A stretch of 64,000 bases of DNA from Moraxella atlantae NBRC 14588. Its GTDB lineage: Bacteria > Pseudomonadota > Gammaproteobacteria > Pseudomonadales > Moraxellaceae. The stretch spans positions 1 through 64,000 of the forward strand of contig NZ_BCUL01000005.1 of NCBI RefSeq assembly GCF_001591265.1, read 5' to 3'. The position numbers and the translations under genes are program-made. The notes below the pieces were generated by a model. That model saw nothing but the letters and a program-made list of their open reading frames with translations. It was not told the DNA's origin and did not search any database. Below, in pieces: positions 44,070 to 53,427 of the stretch; within the stretch, counting starts at the first letter, position 1; every line of letters begins with the position of its first letter.

Positions 44070-46103
44070 ATGAACCAGCCCGTAGAAAACAGTTTAGCGA
44101 CCAAAGAATTAAGCCGTCGCCAAGTATTGCGCTTTTTGGCAGGTGTGCCTGTACTGCCACTTGCCGCAGGTTCTAGCACCATGCTATTGACTGGTTGTGA
44201 TGATGACGATGATGATGTAAAAGTCGTTAGTGCAACCACCACACCAAACAACACTTTATACAACGCACCAAAAACTGTTAAATCGGTTGAGTTTGTCGGT
44301 ATGGATGCACCGACTAATGTCGCTGAGATGGCAACCACGACTGTTAATTCAAAACTACAAGCCACAATGACCGATGGCACCAGCAAAAGCTACAAACTGG
44401 TGTATAACAAAGTTTTCAACACTGGCGAATCTGTACCAAGCACCACAGGCGGCAACATCATCTCTGGTGGCTATTTTGACATCAATGGCAACCCAATTTA
44501 TGACACCTCTGTTGATGGTCAAAAACGCCAATTCTTCTCAGATTGTCCAGATGGTACTTCAATGCTAACCATCAATGGCGCGAAGCCTGCTGGCGTGGCA
44601 GGCAACGCTGTCTTTGCCGTGGTACAATTTGAATACACCACCAAAAACTTAGCAGGCGACAGCATGTATGGCAAGCTGCCATCACCGATTGCCGTGCTGA
44701 CCTTTGACCAAGATCCCAATACAGGCGCATTGCGTTTTGTGCGCTACCACAACGTGGATACGTCACCTGCCAAAGGCTTGTGGATCACCTGTGGTGCGTC
44801 ATTGTCACCTTGGAACACACATTTATCATCAGAAGAGTATGAGCCAGACGGGTTGATCAGCATCAATGGCAACGCGTCAGACAAACAATTTGCGGCGTAC
44901 AGCAAAAACTTGTTTGGTGATGAAAACACAGCGTATGTCTATAACTACGGTCATCTACCAGAAATCACCGTCAATGCCGATGGCACAGGTACATGTAAAA
45001 AACATTACTGCCTAGGTCGTCTATCACACGAATTGGTGCAAGTAATGCCTGACCAAAAAACTGTGTTGATGGGTAATGATGCGACCAACGCAGGCATCTT
45101 TATGTTTATCGCTGACAACGCCAAAGATTTATCTGCTGGCACGCTGTATGCCGCCAAAATGAACCAACGCTCTCCTGCTGGCGACAAACTGGGCGACTTT
45201 GGTGTGCAATGGATCAAACTAGGTCATGCCACCAGTGCCGAAATCCAAGGCATGGTAACCAACAAAATCAAAATCAGCGACTTTATGGATGTTCAGCTAA
45301 AAGATCCTAAAGACAGCACCTACACCAAAATCAAATACAACGGCAAAGACAACTGGGTTAAATTGACCAGTAACTCTGAATTTGCCTTAAAAGCCGCAGC
45401 GTTCCTAGAGACCCAACGCTATGCTGCCCTTAAAGGCGCATCGATGGCATTCACCAAAAATGAAGGTACAACTGTCAATCCTGAAGACAAAAAAGCCTAT
45501 TCTGCCATTTCATATCAATATAAGAGCATGGTTGGTGGTGACAAAACCAATGACCCTGCCTACGGTGTAAATGTCGGTACACTAAAAGCAGGTGGCACCT
45601 ATACCCATGATCTAACTGGTGGGCAAAAAGATACCGACGGCAATACCATCAACTCAGAGTGGGTTTCAACCCGTATGTACCTAGTGTCAGGCTTAGCAGG
45701 TAAAGACCTAGATAAGCCAGACAGCTTAGGCAACACTGCTGATGACAATTTGGTTGCTAACCCCGATAACTTGAAATACTCAAACGCGTTCAAGACCCTA
45801 TTTATCGGTGAAGACAGCGGTATGCACATCAACAACTTCTTGTGGGCATACAATGTTCAAAGCGGTAAACTATCACGTATTTTATCTACCCCAGCAGGTG
45901 CAGAATCTACAGGCTTGCATGCGATTGATGAAGTTAATGGCTTTACTTATGTGATGTCAAACTTCCAACACCCAGGCGATGAGCTAGAAAGCTATGAAAA
46001 AGCCTTGGGCAGCGACAAGTTTAAAGCCTTGATGGAAGAGATCAAGAAAAACTATAACAACACCTATGCAGGTGGTGTGGGTTACTTGGCGTTCCAAGCG
46101 TAA
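44070..46103 (+). CDS. PhoX-family phosphatase (DUF839), Tat lipoprotein
   Basis: 677 residues from ATG 44070, which has AGAGGT upstream. The N-terminus carries a Tat motif (SRRQVLRF) and a hydrophobic stretch ending in lipobox LLTGC, then six aspartates. The body matches DUF839/PhoX proteins, metal-dependent alkaline phosphatases: CLGRLSHELVQVMPDQ, VLMGNDATNAGIFMFIADN and a C-terminal HAIDEVNGFTYVMSNFQHPGDE. Phosphate scavenging in the envelope is inferred from family and promoter. Monocistronic, closed by a strong terminator. Confidence 0.82.
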   Translation: MNQPVENSLATKELSRRQVLRFLAGVPVLPLAAGSSTMLLTGCDDDDDDVKVVSATTTPNNTLYNAPKTVKSVEFVGMDAPTNVAEMATTTVNSKLQATMTDGTSKSYKLVYNKVFNTGESVPSTTGGNIISGGYFDINGNPIYDTSVDGQKRQFFSDCPDGTSMLTINGAKPAGVAGNAVFAVVQFEYTTKNLAGDSMYGKLPSPIAVLTFDQDPNTGALRFVRYHNVDTSPAKGLWITCGASLSPWNTHLSSEEYEPDGLISINGNASDKQFAAYSKNLFGDENTAYVYNYGHLPEITVNADGTGTCKKHYCLGRLSHELVQVMPDQKTVLMGNDATNAGIFMFIADNAKDLSAGTLYAAKMNQRSPAGDKLGDFGVQWIKLGHATSAEIQGMVTNKIKISDFMDVQLKDPKDSTYTKIKYNGKDNWVKLTSNSEFALKAAAFLETQRYAALKGASMAFTKNEGTTVNPEDKKAYSAISYQYKSMVGGDKTNDPAYGVNVGTLKAGGTYTHDLTGGQKDTDGNTINSEWVSTRMYLVSGLAGKDLDKPDSLGNTADDNLVANPDNLKYSNAFKTLFIGEDSGMHINNFLWAYNVQSGKLSRILSTPAGAESTGLHAIDEVNGFTYVMSNFQHPGDELESYEKALGSDKFKALMEEIKKNYNNTYAGGVGYLAFQA

Positions 46104-46130
46104 TGCTGTCACGGTAAATTTAAACGTTCA

Positions 46131-46160
46131 AAAAAACCTCTGTAAATACGGAGGTTTTTT
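46131..46160 (+). terminator. Intrinsic terminator after phoX
   Basis: AAAAACCTC and GAGGTTTTT form the stem, followed by extra T residues, 27 bp after the stop. Confidence 0.85.
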
Positions 46161-46207
46161 ATTGGCTGAAGTTGGCTAAAAACCGTGCCAATCAAAGTTT
46201 ATATCAG

Positions 46208-48361
46208 TTAGCGCAAAGGCTGCACGGATTTAAGCAACCGCTTTAAATCAGCATAAAATTGATTGTTGGGTGTAGCATCAAGCGCAGCGTAGCGCAATTT
46301 GCGATACAACACTGCCGCCTCGCGCACGCGCTCAGGCTGCTGCACCGCGCTTTCTAAACGCGTCAAATACGCCAGCACACCCTCATCGGCTTGCCGTGCA
46401 AGGGTACTATCTTGTTTGGCAAGACGGGCGGATAGATCAACCAACGCTTTGTCAGCTTTGTCCCAATGTTTGCGCCGTCGCCACCACAGCCACAGCCCAA
46501 ATATTGCCAACAAAAGCACCGACAATGCTGCCATCCACATCACTTGCTGATACACCGACTGGATGCTAAACCACTTGAGTAGCGATGATTTTTGGCGGTC
46601 TTGATCATAGCCGACGACGTTGCGCTGCCAATAATAGCCTGCTTGGTCAAACAATCGCCTTGCTTGCTGAAGCATCTGAAACTGCCGATAACTAAATTTT
46701 GCCGCCGCACCATCACCAAACAGCTGCGCACCTGCCGTTTGCGTCAGCCTGTCCATGCCCTGCTCAACACGCTCAGGCGCGACAAACGCCGTGGGATCAA
46801 CACGCAACCAACCGCGTCCTTCGACCCAAATCTCTGCCCACGCATGGGCGTCCATTTGGCGCACTTCCCAACTTTTGCCATCGCGTCCTAGCTGTCCGCC
46901 TTGATAGCCTGCCACCACACGCGCAGGCACGCCTGCCGACCGCATCAAAAACACAAAGCTTGACGAATAATGCTCACAAAACCCTGCCCGTGTGCCAAAT
47001 AAAAACTCGTCAATGCGGTCAGATCCCAAAGCAGGCGGTGATAAGGTGTAGCGAAATGGCTGGGTACGAATCCAACGCGCCAAATTTTGACTAAATGCGA
47101 TGGGATCATTGCCACTTTGGGCGAATAAATCACGGGCAAACTGGCGGCTTTGCGGGTTACCATCATCAGGAAGTTGCAAATCTTGCCGCCGCTCATATGG
47201 AGCCAACGCCTGCCCTATGGCAGCATCATTGAGCCATTGCACCTGATACACCAACCGCTGATTGACATTATCCCAATAGCGCAGGGTGAAATTTGATGTC
47301 AACACAATGCCGCGCTGCGCAGTTAGTGGATAATCAAGCGCAAATAGCCAAGGTTGCCCCGTGCGCTCCAAAATCACACGATAGCGATTGGCTTGCGGCT
47401 GGTTGGCAACTTGACTTTGCACCACGGTCGGAATCAGCCAACTGGGCATCGTGGCGGTGTCGTAGGGCTCACCATTGCGCGTGCCTGCATTGACAGGTGC
47501 AGCAGAACTGGTTGGCACCCACATTTTTAGCGGTTGGTGGCTTGGTCGCCATGTTTTGCCATCAAACGCATCAAACACCAAACCACGCCAGTAAAGCTGC
47601 GCTTGCGGTGGCAGCGTGCCTGTGAATTCAGCGCGAAACGCCAGCTCGGTGGACTGGCTTAAACTGGCAAAATCCCCAGGGGACATGCTATCAGACATGC
47701 CTGTAGTGGCTTGGTTTTGACCACCCAATTGTACTGACCACAACGGCGGCAAACGCGGAAAAAACAAAAACAGCACCACCAGCAGCGGCAACGCCTGCCC
47801 AAGCATCAGCCCCAGTGTGCGATAACGCCCCGTGCCATCATCGTTCTGGGCAATCATGGCAAAAATATTGAGCAATATCGCCATCGCCACCGCAAGCGTC
47901 GTGGATAGCCCTTGGTCAAGCAAAAACCGCCCTGCCAACACAAACAACGCCAAGCACAGCACCACATAGCCGTCGCGCCGCGTGTTGAGCTCAAGTAGCT
48001 TGCTCAACGCACACAACAGCAAAAACGCCAGCCCGACCTCAAGCCCAATCGCCGTGTGGTAAGTGGCATACAACCCAAACAAACCTGCAATAAAGCCGAT
48101 ATACTGGATCAGCTGTAAGGCGCGCGCACGGGTGAAGACTTGAGGCAGTATAGGGCGCAGCAATGGTAACTGCAGCGCAATCACCGCCACGCCATAGCCA
48201 ATCAGCCACAGTGGCATAACGGGCGCGTAAACCGCCAAGACCACACACTGCGCCAGCAAAATCCAACTGTAGCCCGATAGCTGCGCCACACGCCACCCAA
48301 ACCTACGCTTTGGCAGGTTTGGGGCAGGGTTTTGGCTGGTGGCGGATAACATATTTGGCAT
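46208..48361 (-). CDS. TgpA-type membrane transglutaminase (DUF3488/DUF4129)
   Basis: 717 residues. Five or six membrane helices occupy about 28-215 (DUF3488). The periplasmic transglutaminase core has Cys in TRAGFCEHYSSSF, His in MDAHAWAEIWV and Asp in WLRVDPTAF. Another helix (about 610-632) leads to the C-terminal DUF4129. The same arrangement is found in Pseudomonas TgpA, which is essential there; the cell-envelope substrate is not known to me. Last gene of the moxR-DUF58-TgpA run. Confidence 0.92.
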   Translation of the reverse strand: MPNMLSATSQNPAPNLPKRRFGWRVAQLSGYSWILLAQCVVLAVYAPVMPLWLIGYGVAVIALQLPLLRPILPQVFTRARALQLIQYIGFIAGLFGLYATYHTAIGLEVGLAFLLLCALSKLLELNTRRDGYVVLCLALFVLAGRFLLDQGLSTTLAVAMAILLNIFAMIAQNDDGTGRYRTLGLMLGQALPLLVVLFLFFPRLPPLWSVQLGGQNQATTGMSDSMSPGDFASLSQSTELAFRAEFTGTLPPQAQLYWRGLVFDAFDGKTWRPSHQPLKMWVPTSSAAPVNAGTRNGEPYDTATMPSWLIPTVVQSQVANQPQANRYRVILERTGQPWLFALDYPLTAQRGIVLTSNFTLRYWDNVNQRLVYQVQWLNDAAIGQALAPYERRQDLQLPDDGNPQSRQFARDLFAQSGNDPIAFSQNLARWIRTQPFRYTLSPPALGSDRIDEFLFGTRAGFCEHYSSSFVFLMRSAGVPARVVAGYQGGQLGRDGKSWEVRQMDAHAWAEIWVEGRGWLRVDPTAFVAPERVEQGMDRLTQTAGAQLFGDGAAAKFSYRQFQMLQQARRLFDQAGYYWQRNVVGYDQDRQKSSLLKWFSIQSVYQQVMWMAALSVLLLAIFGLWLWWRRRKHWDKADKALVDLSARLAKQDSTLARQADEGVLAYLTRLESAVQQPERVREAAVLYRKLRYAALDATPNNQFYADLKRLLKSVQPLR

Positions 48362-48428
48362 AATGTGCTTTTGGTAACGTGTGCTGATAGCGTCGCGAAT
48401 AGATTAGTTTGTTTACCTCATATAACCA

Positions 48429-49487
48429 TCACGGTGTCTGCGCCAAACGCAGCAAGTTGTCATGATAAAACGCTGTGCCTTGCCCAAATTCTCCTTCGCC
48501 ATCAGGCAGACGCAAGCGATACGCCACTTGCGCTTGCTGCAAGGTATCAAGCCCATAACGCAGCTGTGCCAAACGCTCCTCATGCGTGACAGCAGGCATT
48601 TGGTAATAATCCAGCACCTGCTGCTGCCCGACAGGCTCGGCAAAGCGTTTTGCTAACAGCCCTTGCCCACGTGCCACATGCGCCCACGAAATCCGCGACA
48701 ATGATTCACCAAGCTGATAATTATCTAACTGGTAAAAATCGGTCTGCCCTGCTTGTGTCTGATTGGCGTGCTCGGCATCGGCACTCACCGTAAACGCCTG
48801 TGCTGCTGTGTCATACGCCAATGGGCGCGGATAGACCCAGCCTTCAGCATCCAAAAACACATATGCCCACGCGCGCAAAATCCCCAGCGGATACACGGTA
48901 CTAATCGTCAAGCGCGGTATTTTTAGTCGCCCGCGTTTGTCAGCAGGTAGCCACAGACTCACCGTTTGCGCCGTTTGCACCTGCGCCAAAGTCTGCACCG
49001 CACGGGGCGTTTGGCTTGGACTATCTTGCTCATTTGGCAACAAAGGCATGGTCAAATCGCTGTCATCATCACCAAGGCTTAGCCGAATTTGCCGATGTGG
49101 TCGGCGTGCAACCGTGGCAAGCTGCACACGCACCTCGACATAATCCCCGACTTGGGCAGGCTGCACGTCGATCAGCTTGACCTGCAAATTTGCCAGATGT
49201 GCAAAGGTATAGTGAATGGTAATCACCAGCAAGCTTGTCATCAAAAAACACAAGCCAAGTACCAGATTGTTGGCGTAATTGATCCCTGCAACAAACGTAA
49301 TGGCAATCACCACTGCATAAAACACGCCCTCACGGCTCAAAAAAATATAAATATTGTGGACATTGAGCGTAGTTTGGGTGGTCTTTGCCACACGCCGCTG
49401 AGCCCATTCCAAAAACAACCGCTGCAAACGATTAGGCGGTTTGGTGGTTTTACGGGTTAGCCTTGCGGTGGCTTGACGGCGTGCCAT
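48429..49487 (-). CDS. DUF58 domain protein
   Basis: 352 residues with a basic N-terminus (rich in Arg and Lys), two membrane helices (about 52-95) and a DUF58 region; SRISWAHVARGQGLLAKRF is the family signature, usually written D-W-x-x-x-A-R-x-x-x-L-x-x-x-x-F. DUF58 proteins often resemble von Willebrand A domains and act with MoxR ATPases. It sits between moxR (35 bp) and the transglutaminase gene (67 bp). Confidence 0.9.
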   Translation of the reverse strand: MARRQATARLTRKTTKPPNRLQRLFLEWAQRRVAKTTQTTLNVHNIYIFLSREGVFYAVVIAITFVAGINYANNLVLGLCFLMTSLLVITIHYTFAHLANLQVKLIDVQPAQVGDYVEVRVQLATVARRPHRQIRLSLGDDDSDLTMPLLPNEQDSPSQTPRAVQTLAQVQTAQTVSLWLPADKRGRLKIPRLTISTVYPLGILRAWAYVFLDAEGWVYPRPLAYDTAAQAFTVSADAEHANQTQAGQTDFYQLDNYQLGESLSRISWAHVARGQGLLAKRFAEPVGQQQVLDYYQMPAVTHEERLAQLRYGLDTLQQAQVAYRLRLPDGEGEFGQGTAFYHDNLLRLAQTP

Positions 49488-49522
49488 TGGTTGCGCTCGG
49501 TTCTTTAATTTTTATTTGACTT

Positions 49523-50509
49523 TTATAACGAATTTAAAACAGGTACTTGGCGCATGATTTGCCGCGCTAGGCTGTCGGGCGCGCTGCCGCCTAACTGGCT
49601 AAACGGCACAAACGCCTGCCCCAAACGATGATCAGCCACGGGCGCAAACACCGCTTGCACATCCTCAGGCGTGACCTCCTGATAACCCCCCAAATACGCA
49701 AACGCTTGCGCTGCGTGTTTGAGCGCCAGCACACCGCGCGTTGATAAACCATGATAATCACGGCTTTCACGGGTTTTTGCCACCAAGCGTTGCAAATAAT
49801 CCACCACCGTTGGCGAAAGATACACCGCTGCCACTTGTTGCTGCGCGGCTTGTAGCTCTGCCACCGTCAGCATGGGCGTAATTTGCGCCAACAGCTGCCG
49901 ACGGTCAGTGCCTAGCAATAGCTCACGCTCGGCATTCACCGATGGATAGCCTAAAGACAAACACATCAAAAAACGGTCAAGTTGCGACTCGGGCAAAACA
50001 AACACGCCTGCTTGCTGGGTTGGGTTTTGGGTGGCAATGACAAAAAACGGTGATGGCAGCGCGCGCGTCACGCCATCTTGCGACACTTGGCGTTCTTCCA
50101 TAGCCTCAAGCAGCGCAGACTGGGTCTTGGGACTGGCACGGTTGATTTCATCGGCAAGCAGCAGTTGGCAAAACACAGGGCCGGGTTTAAACTCAAACGT
50201 ACCGCTGTCATTGCGGTAAATTGACAAACCCAAAATATCAGCGGGTAGCATATCACTGGTGAACTGCACACGGTTAAAATCCAGCCCCAAGTGCAGCGCG
50301 ATGGCGTGCGCCAATGTGGTCTTACCCATGCCTGGTAAATCTTGCAGCAACAGATGCCCACCTGCCAGCAAACACGCCACGGATAGCTTGACTACCTCGG
50401 CTTTGTCCAACACGATCTGGTTGATACTGGTCAGCATGGCTTGTAGCCGCGCTTGCAGTTGGGCAGGTGGATAGTTGGCAGTAAGGTGTTGGGTTAGATT
50501 GGTTGGCAT
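49523..50509 (-). CDS. MoxR-type AAA+ ATPase
   Basis: Chaperone-like AAA ATPase of 328 residues. Walker A LPGMGKTTLAHA (58-69), Walker B LLLADEINRASPKTQSALLEAM, sensor 1 VIATQNPTQQAG and the C-terminal lid with LSTRGVLALKHAAQAFA are typical of MoxR. First gene of the three-gene run with DUF58 and TgpA-type proteins; it may help mature or regulate them. Confidence 0.93.
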   Translation of the reverse strand: MPTNLTQHLTANYPPAQLQARLQAMLTSINQIVLDKAEVVKLSVACLLAGGHLLLQDLPGMGKTTLAHAIALHLGLDFNRVQFTSDMLPADILGLSIYRNDSGTFEFKPGPVFCQLLLADEINRASPKTQSALLEAMEERQVSQDGVTRALPSPFFVIATQNPTQQAGVFVLPESQLDRFLMCLSLGYPSVNAERELLLGTDRRQLLAQITPMLTVAELQAAQQQVAAVYLSPTVVDYLQRLVAKTRESRDYHGLSTRGVLALKHAAQAFAYLGGYQEVTPEDVQAVFAPVADHRLGQAFVPFSQLGGSAPDSLARQIMRQVPVLNSL

Positions 50510-50569
50510 GGATTTTAACTATTATTTTAGCAGTTTTTATTTTAACAAAGCTTAAGGTTTTTTAAATCA

Positions 50570-51031
50570 TTAGCGTAAGGTTGATACATACGCAATAATC
50601 GCTTGCCGCTCGGCAGGGTCGGTAATTTTTTCAGACTCCATGCGCGTGTCGGGAATTGCGGCATGAGGATCAGCGATGTAGCGGTCAAGATTTTGCGCTG
50701 TCCAGTGCCAGCCTTGTTGGGCTTTGGCTTGCATGGCATCGGTATATTGATAATCCTTGAGTTGTGCTGCTGGCGCACCGTACACGCGCATCAGTTGTGG
50801 GGCTTTGTGGTTGCTACCAGGTCGTATGGTGTGGCACTGCTCACAGTCGTTTTGGTAGGCAACGCGCCCTTGCTCAACCAATTCGGGGTGATACACAGGC
50901 AAGGTGACCGCAGCGCGTTCTGACGGTGGTTCACGATGACAGCCACTAACAGCAAGCACCACGATGGTGCATAAACCGATCATCTGCCAATCACCACATG
51001 TTTTTTTTGCTAAACTCATTTTTAAAATCAT
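50570..51031 (-). CDS. Class I c-type cytochrome lipoprotein
   Basis: 153 residues with a lipoprotein signal ending LAVSGC (Cys31) and a single heme-binding CEQCH (63-67). A methionine near DTRMESEK (about 135) is the likely axial ligand; the spacing fits small monoheme cytochromes. It is predicted to be membrane-attached in the periplasm. Several start codons are possible (51031, 51019). No oxidase or dehydrogenase partner is adjacent. Confidence 0.85.
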   Translation of the reverse strand: MILKMSLAKKTCGDWQMIGLCTIVVLAVSGCHREPPSERAAVTLPVYHPELVEQGRVAYQNDCEQCHTIRPGSNHKAPQLMRVYGAPAAQLKDYQYTDAMQAKAQQGWHWTAQNLDRYIADPHAAIPDTRMESEKITDPAERQAIIAYVSTLR

Positions 51032-51072
51032 GTAATTTACTATTCAATCATACCCACGATGACAACACTTTG

Positions 51073-53235
51073 CTAAGCTTCGGTTTCGATATGCATATCA
51101 GGGCTTGGGGCTTGCAGGTAGTCACCTTGTAAGTAACGTGCGCCCACCGTCCATGCAGTGGACATGGTGGCAGGGTCTTCGATATAGGGCATGAGGCACG
51201 CCGCGCCCGTGGCGTTGATTTGCTGCACGGTTGCCATCAAGGTCTGCACATTGTCGGGGTTGGATAAATCTTTGATTTGGTTAGCCGCTAGGCGCACGAT
51301 ATCGGGCTGTACGTTGGTAATGACTTCAGCGGTATTTGGTGTGCTGCCATAGTCATAAATACCAAATTGACAGCCAATTTGTGCAAAACTTGCTCGTTGT
51401 TTGGCGGCCACTGCCAGATAGTCGTTGAGTGTGTGCTCGGCAAATTGTAGCGTCAGTGCGCCATCTATCTGCCCACCGACTGCTTGCAATAGTTTTTGCA
51501 CAAATTTGGGTAAGCTGTCATCGCTAAGCGACTGCGCGCTTAGATGCACTAGCAGCCGTGCATTTGCATCGACATTGGCACGGTAATCCTTGAGACGTTT
51601 ACACGCATGCAACAATAGCCAACGGTCGATTTTTTCCATCAAGCCGTGTTGGGCGGCAATAGTGGCAAACGCATTGGGTTTCATGCTGGTGCCATCGGCT
51701 AGAGGCAAGCGCAAATAAATTTCAAATAGGTTACTGGTATCGGTTTCGATGTCATAAATCGGTTGGTACAACAGCCCAAATTTATTTTGCTGCAAAGTGG
51801 ATTTGAGGACCTCAAGCAATGCACCTTCATCACTGCTGGCAAATTGTGATGGGTCGTATAGATACAGCCCGTTGCCTTGTTTGTCGGTGTTTTCAAGGGC
51901 CGTCACAACAGCATGGGTCACGCGCTCAATCAAGGTTGTGGTATCAGGTGAGCTGGTATTGATCATCGTCGCACCCAGCGTTACAGTGACCTTAATACTG
52001 CGTGAGCCCACCGCAAAACGGTCACCTGCTACCGCTTGTTGCAGCTGCTGACAAAACGCCAACAGGCGTGCCTCATCAAGATTTGGCAAAATCAGCATGA
52101 AGTTTACGTCATTAAAACGGCTAATTAAGCCATCTTGCACAGGCTCACCCAGTACCTGCGCCACCTGATGTCGTAACGCTTGGCTAAGCGTCATCACGAT
52201 CTCATCAGTACTTTGAAAGCCAAGGCTGGCTTGTAATTGCCCAACGTTATCAATACGCACATCAACCAAACCTGCCGTGCCGTTTTGTGCCACCGTTGCC
52301 GCACGAATACTTGCCAAAGTTTCCTCAAAACCGCGGCGGTTGTATAGCCCTGTAAGTGCGTCTTTGCGTTCAATCGCTGCCAGTTTTTTGGCGTATTCGG
52401 CACTGTTGCCTGCCTCTTGTTGGATGATCACCTGCTGACACGGCTCGCCTTCATAGGTGGCCGCAGCAAGTTGTAATTTGGCAGCAAACGTTGAACCATC
52501 GGTGCGCACGCTTTCAAACTTAAATTCAACGTTGTCGCGGTTGCCTTTTTCAAAGTCTTTTAAAAACTGTTTAAAATCTTTGATATTGTTGCTGGCAATC
52601 AAGTCGACCACAGGCACGCCGCGCAGCTCATCTAGGTTTTTAAAACCAAACAGTTGTAAATACGGCTCATTGGCGTAGATGTGAATACCGTCTTCAATGT
52701 ATGCCACCGCACTTTTGGAGTTTTTAATCAGCAAATTGGCGCGTTGCTCGGCATCTTTGAGTATGCAGCGCAGCTTAGCAAGCTCATCACGCACCTGCTT
52801 TTGGCGGTGTTGTTGATAGATTTGCGCTGCCATCTCAACCAAGCGATTTTTTGCAATGGCATCTGCGGCACCCCAATGCAGATATAACGGCAGGCTCGGC
52901 TCGGTTGCGTCATCTGCGCCGACCAGCTCAAGCCATGGCTTGTCCTTGGCAGACAAATCACCGTATACACCGCTTGTCGATATCATGGCAATAACGGGCA
53001 AATCAAGGTCTTGCTGCTTAATAATATCAATAACCTGAACAAACGTCATGTCATACGCCTTGCCCATGACCAACACGTCCCACGATTGGCGCAACAATTT
53101 GATCAGCTCATCTTTGGCATCCAAAAAACCCAAATTCACGCGGTCATAATAGTCCGATAACTTATCAACCAACTGCTCAGCAAACAGTTGGTTATCATCA
53201 ACAACCAATAGATTGAGGCGTGTAGGGTTTGACAT
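51073..53235 (-). CDS. FimX-like REC-PAS-GGDEF-EAL protein with degenerate catalytic motifs
   Basis: 720 residues. A receiver domain (about 8-120) lacks its phosphorylatable aspartate: WDVLVMGK stands where a D is expected. A PAS domain follows (about 170-285). The GGDEF domain starts at DALTGLYNRRGFEE but its signature reads RFNDVNF. The EAL domain has FEIYLRL for the EAL motif, LSAQSL without the Asn, and YDYGS for DDFG. Both enzymatic sites are therefore dead. This is the architecture of Pseudomonas FimX, a c-di-GMP receptor for type IV pilus assembly; that role is inferred. ATG 53235 has GGAT upstream. Confidence 0.8.
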   Translation of the reverse strand: MSNPTRLNLLVVDDNQLFAEQLVDKLSDYYDRVNLGFLDAKDELIKLLRQSWDVLVMGKAYDMTFVQVIDIIKQQDLDLPVIAMISTSGVYGDLSAKDKPWLELVGADDATEPSLPLYLHWGAADAIAKNRLVEMAAQIYQQHRQKQVRDELAKLRCILKDAEQRANLLIKNSKSAVAYIEDGIHIYANEPYLQLFGFKNLDELRGVPVVDLIASNNIKDFKQFLKDFEKGNRDNVEFKFESVRTDGSTFAAKLQLAAATYEGEPCQQVIIQQEAGNSAEYAKKLAAIERKDALTGLYNRRGFEETLASIRAATVAQNGTAGLVDVRIDNVGQLQASLGFQSTDEIVMTLSQALRHQVAQVLGEPVQDGLISRFNDVNFMLILPNLDEARLLAFCQQLQQAVAGDRFAVGSRSIKVTVTLGATMINTSSPDTTTLIERVTHAVVTALENTDKQGNGLYLYDPSQFASSDEGALLEVLKSTLQQNKFGLLYQPIYDIETDTSNLFEIYLRLPLADGTSMKPNAFATIAAQHGLMEKIDRWLLLHACKRLKDYRANVDANARLLVHLSAQSLSDDSLPKFVQKLLQAVGGQIDGALTLQFAEHTLNDYLAVAAKQRASFAQIGCQFGIYDYGSTPNTAEVITNVQPDIVRLAANQIKDLSNPDNVQTLMATVQQINATGAACLMPYIEDPATMSTAWTVGARYLQGDYLQAPSPDMHIETEA

Positions 53236-53427
53236 GGGCAAAATCCGTTGATTCAACGATCAATAAACCAAGCTTATGGCAGTTTGATGCCATCAAATAT
53301 TTATCACGGGGTAGTATAGCGTTTTATGGGAGCAAATAAAAATTGTTTTAATCCCACATAATAATCAGTGATACCATACCACATGATAGCACACCGTAAG
53401 ACGCTATCTTGTTATTTTGCTTAAGAT

